Source of the DNA: Blastococcus atacamensis
GTDB lineage: Bacteria > Actinomycetota > Actinomycetes > Mycobacteriales > Geodermatophilaceae
Direction of reading: 5' to 3'
Length of the DNA stretch: 54,634 nucleotides
Assembly (NCBI RefSeq): GCF_002938425.1
Contig: NZ_POQU01000016.1
Location: forward strand, 1 to 54,634
Part shown: piece after piece, positions 8,671-16,475 of the stretch
Layout of the letters: each line of letters starts with the position of its first letter
Numbering within the stretch: the stretch's first letter is position 1
Position numbers and translations under genes: made by a program
Notes under the pieces: model-generated
Told to the model about the DNA's origin: nothing
The model's database searches: none
The model's input: the letters and a program-made list of their open reading frames with translations, nothing else

Positions 8671-9788
8671 GAGTCCGCTCCGGCGAGCGGCTGCACGAGC
8701 CCGACGCAGCTGTAGGGCATGTCCGGGTGGTCGACGATCGGCACGCCACGGGCCTCGGCGAGCATCAGCACGTGCCGGAGGGCGTCGCGCCGGTCCGGGC
8801 GGACGAGGACCTGCCAGGGCAGCCGGCGCAGCAGCACGCGGGTGGTCTCGCCGACGCTGGGCTTCACCAGGTGCCAGCTCGGCAGCCCGTACTCGGCCTG
8901 CAGCCGCCGCACCACGTCCCGGCCGGCGAAGGTGGGGGTGCGGTCGGCGGCGTACTCGGCCCGCCAGCGTGCCTCGACGGCCGGTGCGACGTCGTCGAAG
9001 CGCCGGGAGACCGAGTCGAGGAAGTGCGCGGAGCGGTCCTGGTCGGCCAGTTCGCGGTACACCTTCGCGCCGTGGAACATGCCCGGCCCGATCAGCTCGT
9101 CGTTGAGCACGGTGCGGCTCACGAGTCCGCACACGGTGGCGTTCAGGCAGGCCGACGGGACCAGCACGTCCTCACGGGTGCCGTAGAGGGTGGCGCAGTG
9201 CCCCGGGTCCGCCACGACGGCCAGATCGCGCGGCAGCCGTGGGCCGCCGTCGGCCTGGTAGGCGTCGAGTGCCGAGTCCAGCTCGGTGACGATGGCGCCC
9301 TTGCCCGTCCACCCGTCGACGAAGACGACGTCGCGCGGGTCGTGGCGGGAGACGACGTGGTCGAGCGCGACGGTGTCGATGCCCCGGCCGCGCACGATGC
9401 TCACCGAGTAGTGCGGCAGGTCCACGCCGTGCGCGTGCCGCCCCCACCGGCGCATGAGGATGCCCACCGGGGTCCCGGCGCGCGCGAGGGAGACCAGCAC
9501 CGGCCGGCCGCTCCGTGCGGCGAGGGTCATCTCCGTCACCACGCCGACGTGCGCGGCGATCTCCGCGGCCGTCTCGGCCAGCACCGCCTCGAAGAGGTCG
9601 AGGTAGGCGTCGTCGGGGCGGTACTCGACCGGCAGCATCTCGGCGTAGTTGCGGCCGGCCTGGATGCGCGCCTCCCGCTCGGCCAGGTCGAGCTCCAGCC
9701 GGGCGGAGGAGACGTCGGTGAGCAGGAACGTGACCTCGGCGGGGTCGTAGCTGCTGCGCAGGCCCTCGACCGGCGCGGAGGCCGTCAC
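8667..9788 (-). CDS. Phosphoribosyltransferase with PELOTA domain (StiP/PRTase_1 family)
   Basis: A 373-residue protein of the family often named cysteine protease StiP in databases, though its fold is phosphoribosyltransferase-like. Residues 1-290 hold the PRTase core, with the PRPP-loop-like VVFVDGWTGKGAI at 154-166. Residues 305-368 (SVGETTRVLLRR, then VLVRPDRRDALRHVLMLAEARGVPIV) match a PELOTA-type RNA-binding domain. The gene is coupled by ATGA to the PRTase/TRSP gene before it and by GTGA to the HAD gene after it. The predicted role is transfer or removal of a phosphoribosyl group while making a nucleoside-like metabolite. This is inference from family context. Confidence 0.85.
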   Translation of the reverse strand: MTASAPVEGLRSSYDPAEVTFLLTDVSSARLELDLAEREARIQAGRNYAEMLPVEYRPDDAYLDLFEAVLAETAAEIAAHVGVVTEMTLAARSGRPVLVSLARAGTPVGILMRRWGRHAHGVDLPHYSVSIVRGRGIDTVALDHVVSRHDPRDVVFVDGWTGKGAIVTELDSALDAYQADGGPRLPRDLAVVADPGHCATLYGTREDVLVPSACLNATVCGLVSRTVLNDELIGPGMFHGAKVYRELADQDRSAHFLDSVSRRFDDVAPAVEARWRAEYAADRTPTFAGRDVVRRLQAEYGLPSWHLVKPSVGETTRVLLRRLPWQVLVRPDRRDALRHVLMLAEARGVPIVDHPDMPYSCVGLVQPLAGADS

Positions 9789-11062
9789 CGGGCGCCGTCC
9801 GTGGCGCAGACCTGGACCACGTGGACCGAGCGCCGGGCGGTGGCGGCCAGCAGGTCGACCAGGACGTCGGTGTGCCCGGCGACGAGCGCGTCGGAGACGA
9901 GGACGATGTCGTCGAACCCGGGAGCGTTCCCCGGATCGGGCTGCGCACTGGGGGCGACGTTGTAGGCGAAGGCCGCGCGGTCGGGGTCCTCGGTGGCCGG
10001 GAACCGGAGGACCGTGCGCAGCGGGTAGCCCGGCGCATCGACCACCGCGGCCGGGCTCCGGGTGGTGGTCGAGGTGCGTACCTCCGGGCCGAGGGCCGCG
10101 GCGAGCCGCTGGGGCAGGTACATGAACTCCTCGTCACCGAGCACGAGGGTGCGCGCGTCCCGGTGCACGGGCAGCGCCGGTGCCACGCCGTCGACGGCCT
10201 CGGTCAGCAGTCGCTCGGACCCGCCGTCCCAACCGTGAGCAGCCAGCGTCGGGAGGCCGGGAGGGAGGACCAGCGCCCGCCGCACGACGGGGACCGGCCT
10301 CCCGGACGGACCGGGCGGGGGAGCCAGCCGGTCCAGGAGGCGCGCCGCCCGGTCCAGCACGTCCGCCGGAGTGCGCACCGTGCCGCGGAGGAGCGCGACG
10401 CTGGTCACCGACGTGCCGAGGCCGGTCGCGAACGCCTCCAGCTCCCGGTGCTGCTCGGCGGTCCGGGAGTCCAGGAGGCTGGCGACGACGTACCGGTCGC
10501 GCGGCCGGACGGCGTGCAGGGCGCGGATGGCGTTGATCGCAGTCCGGCCGGTGCTGATCTCGTCGTCCACCAGGACCAGCGGGACGTCCGCGCGCCCGAG
10601 GGCGTCGCCGACGGCCCCGCCCGGGAGCAGGGCGAGGCCCTGCTGGGTCGCGTGGCTGTGCTCCTCGCGGAACTCGAGCAGTCGAGCGCCCTCCGGCGCC
10701 GGCCGGCGCGTGGTGTGCAGGTAGGGCGCCTGGGTCCCGTCCGTGCCGGCGACCGAGGCGACGGCGTGCCCGAGGGCGGTGGCCGTCTCGGCGAAGCCGA
10801 CGACGACCGGCGTCGGGCCCGCGCAGGCGCCGCGCACCAGGTCTCCGAGCAGCCGGCCCGCGCCGAGCACGTCGGTGACGCGCGCGGGCACGTGCTTGCC
10901 GAGCAGCCGGGACACCAGCAGCTGGGCGCGCAGCGGGTTGCGCCGCAGGCCCAGCTCGATGCTGCCCGCGATGCGCGCCCCGGCTGCCGGGCCGCCGGCC
11001 TGGGCACGGACGTCCAGCTGGATGCCGAGCTCCGTGGTGACCCAGCCCGTCGGACCGCTCAC
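9785..11062 (-). CDS. Phosphoribosyltransferase with C-terminal TRSP domain (PRTase_2)
   Basis: A 425-residue protein. The N-terminal half is a PRTase: ELGIQLDVR, GFAETATALGHAV, FREEHSHATQQ and the classical PRPP-binding loop LVLVDDEISTGRTA near residues 160-173. The C-terminal part has GDEEFMYLPQRLAAALG, the eponymous TRSP residues (TTTRSPA) and FAYNV..., the TRSP-domain pattern. The GTG start at 11062 overlaps the lyase stop by four bases. This is the second PRTase of the island's biosynthetic module; together they suggest a ribosylated product. No ATP-grasp gene, a frequent partner in such modules, is visible in the window. Confidence 0.87.
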   Translation of the reverse strand: MSGPTGWVTTELGIQLDVRAQAGGPAAGARIAGSIELGLRRNPLRAQLLVSRLLGKHVPARVTDVLGAGRLLGDLVRGACAGPTPVVVGFAETATALGHAVASVAGTDGTQAPYLHTTRRPAPEGARLLEFREEHSHATQQGLALLPGGAVGDALGRADVPLVLVDDEISTGRTAINAIRALHAVRPRDRYVVASLLDSRTAEQHRELEAFATGLGTSVTSVALLRGTVRTPADVLDRAARLLDRLAPPPGPSGRPVPVVRRALVLPPGLPTLAAHGWDGGSERLLTEAVDGVAPALPVHRDARTLVLGDEEFMYLPQRLAAALGPEVRTSTTTRSPAAVVDAPGYPLRTVLRFPATEDPDRAAFAYNVAPSAQPDPGNAPGFDDIVLVSDALVAGHTDVLVDLLAATARRSVHVVQVCATDGAR

Positions 11063-12222
11063 GCCGAGCCCTCGTCGACGTGGAGCAGGTCGACGAAGGT
11101 CCGGTCCTCGCGCAATGCGCCGAACACCGATGCCCGGCGCAGCGTGTGCGCCGCCCAGCGGGCGTGCGGACGGCTCTCGATCATCCGGGTCGCGCCGGCG
11201 TTGCCGGTGACCCCGCCGCCGGTCATGCCGAGGGTCGTCCGGGCGTCGTCCAGCTCCTCGGAGGTGACGACGTAGAGGGCGTGCACCGGCCGGACGTGGG
11301 AGGGGTGGATGACGGTCTTGCCCAGGATGCCGGTGGCCTTGTCCAGCACGACCTCGCGCAGAAGCCCGTCCAGGTCGTGCCGGATGAGGTCGTACCGCAG
11401 CTCCGTTGCCCCGGGGAGGTCCGGACGGCCGAACGGTGACTGGCGCAGCTGGGGCTTGAACAGGCGCTGGCTGCCGGTGAAGTGCTCCCAGACGGCGCCC
11501 GTGACGGTGAAGCAGTCGTCACGGGCGAAGACGTTGACGATGTCGGCGAGGGCCTCGCGGACCAGGGCGAGGTCCCAGATCGTCAGGTCCGGGCCGCGGC
11601 GCAGCCCGTACAGGCCGCACAGGTCGGTGGCGCCGATGCGCACGGCGAGGACGGCGTCCTCGGCGGCCGACAGCAGTTCCCGGAGCCGGAGGAGCTCCGG
11701 CAGCCGGGTCTCGGAGAACAGCACCTCGCCGGTCTCCAGGACGGGCATGCCGTACAGCGGCAGGGACGTCGTGGCCCGCGCCTCGGCAAGTGCCTCCAGG
11801 TAGCCCCCGGCGACGGCGGCGGTGAACTTCGGGAAGACGAAACCGGTGAGGACGGCGGCGGCCGGGCCGAGCTCCTCCACGAGGGCCGGCACCTGGTCGG
11901 GGTGCCGGACGCGCACGAAGAGCTGCGGGGTCTCCACGGCGCTCTCGTGCAGGCTCCGGAGCTGGTGGACGACGTTGCGCTCGCCGTCGGGGACGTCGTC
12001 GTCGGGAATGGCGTCCTCGAGGCACAGCACCGCCGAGGCGACGCCCTCCTGCACCAGCTGCCCGATCCGGGCGGCGTAGTCCGAGCGGGTTCCCGGGGTG
12101 TACAGCGTCGCGCCGAGGGCGACGGCGAGGGTCCGCCGATCGGTCCGCGCGTCGAACGCCTGCGGGGGGAGCTCGAAGAGCGACTCCCGTTGCTCGGGTG
12201 TCAGGAACCCGAAGTGACGCAC
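11059..12222 (-). CDS. HpcH/HpaI aldolase / CitE-like lyase family protein
   Basis: A 387-residue TIM-barrel protein of the CitE/HpcH family, which cleaves or forms carbon-carbon bonds in acyl or keto substrates with Mg2+. Visible motifs: ALGATLYTPGTRSDY at the N-terminus, VLCLEDAI with the acidic metal ligands, PQLFVRVRHPDQ, GFVFPKF, the PVLETGEVLF strand with its conserved Glu, and GKTVIHPSHVRPVHALYV. The GTG start is preceded by GGGAGGACGA. It is the first gene of a four-gene overlapping run, so it probably sets expression of the lyase-PRTase-PRTase-HAD pathway. Ter-linked members form a separate branch from citrate lyase, so the reaction is unknown. Confidence 0.87.
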   Translation of the reverse strand: MRHFGFLTPEQRESLFELPPQAFDARTDRRTLAVALGATLYTPGTRSDYAARIGQLVQEGVASAVLCLEDAIPDDDVPDGERNVVHQLRSLHESAVETPQLFVRVRHPDQVPALVEELGPAAAVLTGFVFPKFTAAVAGGYLEALAEARATTSLPLYGMPVLETGEVLFSETRLPELLRLRELLSAAEDAVLAVRIGATDLCGLYGLRRGPDLTIWDLALVREALADIVNVFARDDCFTVTGAVWEHFTGSQRLFKPQLRQSPFGRPDLPGATELRYDLIRHDLDGLLREVVLDKATGILGKTVIHPSHVRPVHALYVVTSEELDDARTTLGMTGGGVTGNAGATRMIESRPHARWAAHTLRRASVFGALREDRTFVDLLHVDEGSA

Positions 12223-12474
12223 TCGTCCTCCCTCGTCCGGGTGCCCGGACCGTCGCAGGCGCGGCACGGTGGCCGGTGCTCCGGCCGCCTGCCCGTCCGA
12301 GCCTACGGGCGAGCGGGGGCGGAACCGGAGATCCGCACGAGACCTCACCCGCTGGACCGCTGGGTCACGTGCGCGGGGCGGCGATCCGAACCGACACCGT
12401 GCTGGTTCCCCTTCCCCCGGGGGGAGGGACCCGGTGTACTGCCCCGGACGTCCGCACCACTCCGGGGGGAAGCC

Positions 12475-12918
12475 ATGCGCACCACCGTCGCCGGGACCGC
12501 ATCCGTTATCGCGCTGTCGGTCCTGGCACTGGCCGGCTGCAGCGGACGATCGGTCGAGGCGTACTGCGAGACCTTCTACGGCGAGGGGCAGGAGCTCCGC
12601 GAGCGGTGGATCGAGGCGGGGGACACCCAGGACCCGTTCGCCGCCATGGGCACGATCTTCTCCGCCCCCGGCGACCTGGCCGCCTTCTTCGACGACCTCG
12701 CGGAGGTGGCTCCCGAGGAGATCCAGTCCGACGTCGAGCGCATGCGCGACGCCTTCCAGGAGCAGGCCGACTCCATGGGGGACACCGCCGCGGGGATGTT
12801 CAGCAACCCGTTCGGGACGGCGCTGGGCTCCCTGGCCACCGGTATGTCCCTGACCGGTCCGGCGGAGCGGGTGGATGCCTACACGCTGGACAACTGCGGG
12901 CCGCCGCCCACCGGGTGA
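12475..12918 (+). CDS. Small secreted lipoprotein of unknown function
   Basis: A 147-residue protein with a clear lipoprotein signal: positively charged MRTTVAG, a hydrophobic stretch, and the lipobox LALAGC with Cys22 as the lipidated residue. The mature part has four further-spaced Cys residues or fewer (AYCETFYGEG and DNCGPPP are visible), and acidic helices in the middle. The start is supported by GGGGGGAAG a few bases upstream. The 252 bases before it (12223-12474), divergent from the lyase gene, contain GC-rich sequence with no gene seen. Lying between the metabolite module and telA, it may belong to the Ter island, but this is only positional. Confidence 0.75.
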   Translation: MRTTVAGTASVIALSVLALAGCSGRSVEAYCETFYGEGQELRERWIEAGDTQDPFAAMGTIFSAPGDLAAFFDDLAEVAPEEIQSDVERMRDAFQEQADSMGDTAAGMFSNPFGTALGSLATGMSLTGPAERVDAYTLDNCGPPPTG

Positions 12919-13112
12919 CGGCGAACCCTGACGCGTGACACCCGCCGTATCCTGCCCGCGAAGGGTTCGAATCGTCGCGCCGCGTGTTAGACAAGCGGCT
13001 GCAGCCCGGATACTCCCGAACTGCAACCGACTGCCCGGCGCCGTCGCCCGTCCTCTCCGGGGCGGGCCGTCGCACCCGGTCGGCACCGACGCGTCTTCGA
13101 GGAGTGACCTCC

Positions 13113-14336
13113 ATGTCCGAACTGGACCTCGGCTCCACCTCCGCGCCGTCCGCCGCGGCGCCCGTCGCGGCGCCCGCGGCCGGCGCCCTGGTCCTCGCCC
13201 CACCGCAGCCGGTCGTCGTGGTGCCGCCCGAGCAGGCGGCCGACGCGGTGCCGATCGAGGACGCGAAGCAGGCCGAGCTGCGCGCCAAGGCGACCGCCTT
13301 CGTCGCCGACCTCGTGTCGCTGGACACGAAGTCGCCGGCCTTCTCGGAGAAGGTCGGGTCGATCACCGCGCTGGGCGAGCGCGAGATGCGCGCGTCGGCC
13401 GCCGTCTCCAACCGCATGCTCGAGCGGCCGGCCGCGGCCATGGGCAAGGGCAAGGTCGACGCCCAGACGAAGGTGTCCAACACCCTCGTCGACCTGCGTC
13501 AGACGGTCACCTCGCTGGACCCGAACCGGGCCGACCTCACCGGCGTCAAGCGGGTCCTCAAGTGGCTGCCCGGCGGCGACAAGATCGACCGCTACTTCGC
13601 CCAGTACCAGTCGGCCCAGTCGCACCTGAACTCCATCATCAAGGCACTGGACTCCGGTCAGGACGAGCTGCGCAAGGACAACGCGGCCATCGAGACCGAG
13701 AAGGCCAACATGTGGCAGATGATGGGCAAGCTGCGGGAGTACAACGAGCTCGCCGCTGCCCTCGACGCCGCACTGGAGAGCAAGGTCGCCGAGCTGGAGG
13801 CCGCCGGTCGCACCGAGGACGCCAACACGGTCCGCTCCGACGCGTTGTTCCCCGTCCGTCAGCGGCGGCAGGACATCATGACGCAGATGGCGGTCGCGGT
13901 TCAGGGCTACATGGCGCTGGACCTGATCCGGCGCAACAACCTGGAGCTCATCCGGGGCGTGGACCGGGCGCAGACCACCACGATCGCGGCCCTGCGGACC
14001 GCGGTGATGGTGTCCCAGGCGCTGAGCCGGCAGAAGCTGGTGCTCGACCAGATCAGCGCGCTGAACACGGTGACGTCCAACCTCATCGAGTCCACGTCCG
14101 AGCAGCTGCGCATCCAGGGCACGGCGATCAACCAGCAGGCGTCCTCCTCCACGGTCGACGTCGCCAAGCTGCAGGCCGCCTTCGACAACGTGTTCGCGAC
14201 CATGGACGCCGTGGACACCTTCCGCGCGCAGGCCGTCGACTCGATGGCCCAGACGGTGCAGGCGCTGGAAGGGCAGATCGAGCGGGCCAAGCCGTACCTC
14301 GAGCGCACCCGTCGGAACGAGATCGCCGGCAGCTGA
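13113..14336 (+). CDS. telA: Toxic anion resistance protein TelA
   Basis: A 407-residue cytoplasmic alpha-helical protein of the TelA family (PF05816), associated with tellurite and other anion or envelope stress. An Ala/Pro-rich N-terminus (residues 8-45) precedes a long helical body: FVADLVSLDTKSPAFSEKVGSI, LDPNRADLTGVKRVLKWLPGGDKIDRYFAQY, and QRRQDIMTQMAVAVQGYMALDLIRRNN are typical family segments. I chose ATG 13113 for its GAGGAGTGACC site; the frame is open 129 bases further upstream without a better start. The usual XpaC partner is absent; an unrecognised protein and a TerD variant follow instead. Confidence 0.93.
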   Translation: MSELDLGSTSAPSAAAPVAAPAAGALVLAPPQPVVVVPPEQAADAVPIEDAKQAELRAKATAFVADLVSLDTKSPAFSEKVGSITALGEREMRASAAVSNRMLERPAAAMGKGKVDAQTKVSNTLVDLRQTVTSLDPNRADLTGVKRVLKWLPGGDKIDRYFAQYQSAQSHLNSIIKALDSGQDELRKDNAAIETEKANMWQMMGKLREYNELAAALDAALESKVAELEAAGRTEDANTVRSDALFPVRQRRQDIMTQMAVAVQGYMALDLIRRNNLELIRGVDRAQTTTIAALRTAVMVSQALSRQKLVLDQISALNTVTSNLIESTSEQLRIQGTAINQQASSSTVDVAKLQAAFDNVFATMDAVDTFRAQAVDSMAQTVQALEGQIERAKPYLERTRRNEIAGS

Positions 14337-14344
14337 GCCGGGGC

Positions 14345-14370
14345 CCGTCCGGGGCGGGCGTCCCGGACGG
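14345..14370 (+). terminator. Hairpin between telA and the next gene
   Basis: Perfect 9-bp arms (CCGTCCGGG 14345-14353, CCCGGACGG 14362-14370) around an 8-base loop, just after the telA stop. It may attenuate more than end transcription, because the next three genes overlap and lack an obvious promoter of their own. Confidence 0.5.
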
Positions 14371-14395
14371 CCGGCAGGGGAGGGGTGGGTACGGC

Positions 14396-14884
14396 GTGGC
14401 GTGGTTCCGGCGACCCCAGCCCGCGGCGACCGTCCCGACGGCTCCCGTCACGGACCCGGGCGACAGCCCGGACGCTCTGCGGGCGGCGATCGGCTCGGTC
14501 AACCGCATGATCAACGCTTCCGCCGGGCGGCTGCCGCTGCGGGCCGTGGTCGCGGCCCGGCGCATCACCGACGTGCTGGCGGAGATCGTCGACACCTCGG
14601 AGATCCGGCCGCTGGACGTCTACGCCACGATCTCGGTGCGCGGCGCGGTGGGGGACTACCTGCCGACGACGCTGCGCACCTACCTGGCCGTCGACGAGGA
14701 CCTGGTCGACGTGCCGCGGCCGTCGGGCACCACTCCGACCCAGTCACTGCTCGAGCAGCTCGATGCGCTGGAGGGTTCCGCCGTGGCTGTCCTGCAGGCG
14801 ACCCAGGCGCAGGACGTCGACGCCCTGATGACCCAGGGCAGCTTCCTGCGCACCAAGTTCTCCGGATCGGATCTTGATCTCTGA
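14396..14884 (+). CDS. Unrecognised TelA-linked protein
   Basis: A 162-residue soluble protein that I do not recognise. It begins at GTG 14396 (MAWFRRPQP) after GGGGAGGGGTGGG. It is mostly helical by eye: ALRAAIGSVNRMINASAGRLPLRAVVAARRITDVLAEIVD, then RGAVGDYLPTTLRTYLAVDEDL, and a C-terminal helix pair. Its place directly after telA and 1-base overlap with the TerD-like gene make it a candidate TelA partner, the slot that XpaC-type proteins fill elsewhere. The repeated pattern DYLPTTLRTYLA resembles a phrase seen in XpaC-like helical proteins, but this is a weak impression. Confidence 0.7.
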   Translation: MAWFRRPQPAATVPTAPVTDPGDSPDALRAAIGSVNRMINASAGRLPLRAVVAARRITDVLAEIVDTSEIRPLDVYATISVRGAVGDYLPTTLRTYLAVDEDLVDVPRPSGTTPTQSLLEQLDALEGSAVAVLQATQAQDVDALMTQGSFLRTKFSGSDLDL

Positions 14885-15447
14885 TGGCCCTCATGAGCCG
14901 CGGGGCCAACGTGCCCCTCACCCGGGAGATCCCCGGGCTGAAGCAGATCGTGGTCGGCGTGAGCTGGAACGGGAACGCCGAGCCGGTGCTGCAGGACAAC
15001 CTGGTGGTGGCCGCCCTCCTCTGCGACAGCGCCAACAAGGCCCTCTCGGCCGAGCACTTCGTCTTCGTCAACCAGCTGACCTCTCCCGACCTGTCGGTGA
15101 GCCGGCTGGAGAAGGCGCTGGCCGGGGACCAGGAGCAGGTGGAGATCGACCTGCCCGACGTGCCGCCCGAGGTGTCCCGCGTGGCCTTCGCGCTGTTCGT
15201 GAACGAGGGGACGGCGGCGCGCCGCACGCTGGGGCAGCTCCGGCAGCTCAGCGTGTGCGTGCGGGATGCGACCGACAACCGGGAGCTGGTCCGCTCGGAG
15301 AACTTGGCCCCGGCCCTGTCCACCGAGACCGCGCTGGTCCTGGGCGAGGTGTACCGCCACCGCTCGGACTGGAAGTTCAAGGTCGTCGGGGAGGGCTACG
15401 CCAGCGGCATCACCGGTATCGCCTCGGACTACGGCCTGCCACTGTGA
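14884..15447 (+). CDS. Divergent TerD family protein lacking the acidic loops
   Basis: A 187-residue TerD-fold protein: SRGANVPLTREIPGLKQIVVGVSWN at the start and STETALVLGEVYRHRSDWKFKVVGEGYASGITGIASDYG at the end align well with canonical TerD. Both calcium-site segments are lost. FDLDASALL is replaced by VLQDNLVVAALL, and the [10 protein letters not shown] loop by SVSRLEKALAGDQEQ. It probably keeps the fold and its protein contacts but not normal Ca2+ binding. The ATG overlaps the preceding stop by one base (TGATG), and its own stop overlaps the next GTG start, so the three genes are translationally coupled. Confidence 0.88.
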   Translation: MALMSRGANVPLTREIPGLKQIVVGVSWNGNAEPVLQDNLVVAALLCDSANKALSAEHFVFVNQLTSPDLSVSRLEKALAGDQEQVEIDLPDVPPEVSRVAFALFVNEGTAARRTLGQLRQLSVCVRDATDNRELVRSENLAPALSTETALVLGEVYRHRSDWKFKVVGEGYASGITGIASDYGLPL

Positions 15448-16418
15448 GCGGTCGCGACCCCGCCACCGCACCGCGACGCACCGATCTCGGCTGGCTCCGT
15501 CACCGCAGCCTCCGGCCCGTGCCCGGGGCCGCCACGCGGTCAACCGCCCCGCCGTCGGCCCCGCGCCGGGCGGCCGCACCGCGGCCGGCGGGCGGCGACC
15601 TCGACCTGTCGGGACCGGCCACCCGCGCGCCGTCGCCGTCCCTGGACCTCTCAGCCCCGTCGTCGAGCCCGGACCTGTCTGCGCCGCCATCACCGCCGCC
15701 ACCGCCCGCGTCCTCGGCCCCGTCGGGGTCCGCGGGCCTCCTCGACCTCTTTCCGGAGCCCGTTCCGGTACCCGCCCCGGCCGCGCCGCCGCCTGCTCCC
15801 GCCGCCCGCGGTCCCCGGCGGGGTCGCCGGGAGCAGCCGGCCCGTCCGGTGCCGCGGGTGGCGCCGCGCGGACGGGTCCTCCTCACCCCGCGGGACCCGA
15901 CGGTCACCCTCAACCGGCTGCAGAGCGGCATAGGGGCCCTGACCGTGGAGGCCGTCTGCTCACCGGCCGTGGGCGACGTCAGCCTCGGCGCGCTGTACGA
16001 ACTGGCTGACGGCACCTCGTCCATCGTCGAGCGGGCGAGGGGCTTCGTCGCCGGCCCGCACCGGTCGCCGACGCCGGTGCTGCGCGGGGACCGCGAGGAG
16101 TTCGAGCAGCTGGTCCTGGACCTGGGGCAGACCGGCAGCCTGCGCCGGGTGCTGGTCTACGCGACCTCCGAGTCCGGGCGGGAGCTGGACTGGGGCGGCA
16201 CGCTGGTGACCCGCACCTTCGGGGGATCCCGGGTCGAGCTGCCCCTGGACCTGGGGGTGCACCGCGGTCCGGTGGCCCTGCTCTCGATCTACGTCATCGA
16301 CGGCGAGTTCGTGCTGCGCGCGGAGACGGAGCGGATCGCGGGCGCCGTGCGGGACGTGGCCCGCGCCTACGGCTACGACCGGATCACCTGGGCCGACGAC
16401 CGGACGCCCGTCGTCTGA
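15444..16418 (+). CDS. TerA-like protein with long Pro/Ala-rich N-terminus
   Basis: A 324-residue protein. Residues 1-150 are low-complexity Pro/Ala/Ser/Arg, with repeated DLS(A/G)P-type phrases (DLDLSGP, LDLSAP, PDLSAPPS), and look disordered. From about residue 152 a TerA/TerD-like domain follows: VLLTPRDPTVTLNRLQSGIGALTVEAV, DVSLGALYELADGTSSIVERARG, then VLRGDREEFEQLVLDLG, ending in RAYGYDRITWADDR, similar to the end of the TerA-like protein at 5652-6350. The acidic calcium loops are reduced. The GTG start overlaps the previous stop by four bases. The last gene of the Ter island. Confidence 0.8.
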   Translation: MSGRDPATAPRRTDLGWLRHRSLRPVPGAATRSTAPPSAPRRAAAPRPAGGDLDLSGPATRAPSPSLDLSAPSSSPDLSAPPSPPPPPASSAPSGSAGLLDLFPEPVPVPAPAAPPPAPAARGPRRGRREQPARPVPRVAPRGRVLLTPRDPTVTLNRLQSGIGALTVEAVCSPAVGDVSLGALYELADGTSSIVERARGFVAGPHRSPTPVLRGDREEFEQLVLDLGQTGSLRRVLVYATSESGRELDWGGTLVTRTFGGSRVELPLDLGVHRGPVALLSIYVIDGEFVLRAETERIAGAVRDVARAYGYDRITWADDRTPVV

Positions 16419-16462
16419 GCCCCGCGGGCCGACGTCGGGACAAGGGCGGATACCGGGCCGGA

Positions 16463-16468
16463 TAGCGT
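16463..16468 (+). promoter_or_regulatory. -10 box of a leaderless promoter (S9 peptidase)
   Basis: TAGCGT lies 7 bases before the ATG at 16476, so the predicted transcript starts on or one base before the start codon. No Shine-Dalgarno sequence is present between them. Confidence 0.55.
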
Positions 16469-16475
16469 CCGTGGC

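Noticed and set aside
12960-12985. GGGTTCGAATC resembles the T-arm of a tRNA
   Set aside because: The flanking bases cannot form the 5-bp T stem and no anticodon or acceptor arm is found nearby.
11059-13203. 714-residue fusion reading from the lyase through the lipoprotein region
   Set aside because: The extra N-terminal part is antisense to the lipoprotein gene and low-complexity; the GTG at 12222 has a good ribosome site and gives the normal family length.
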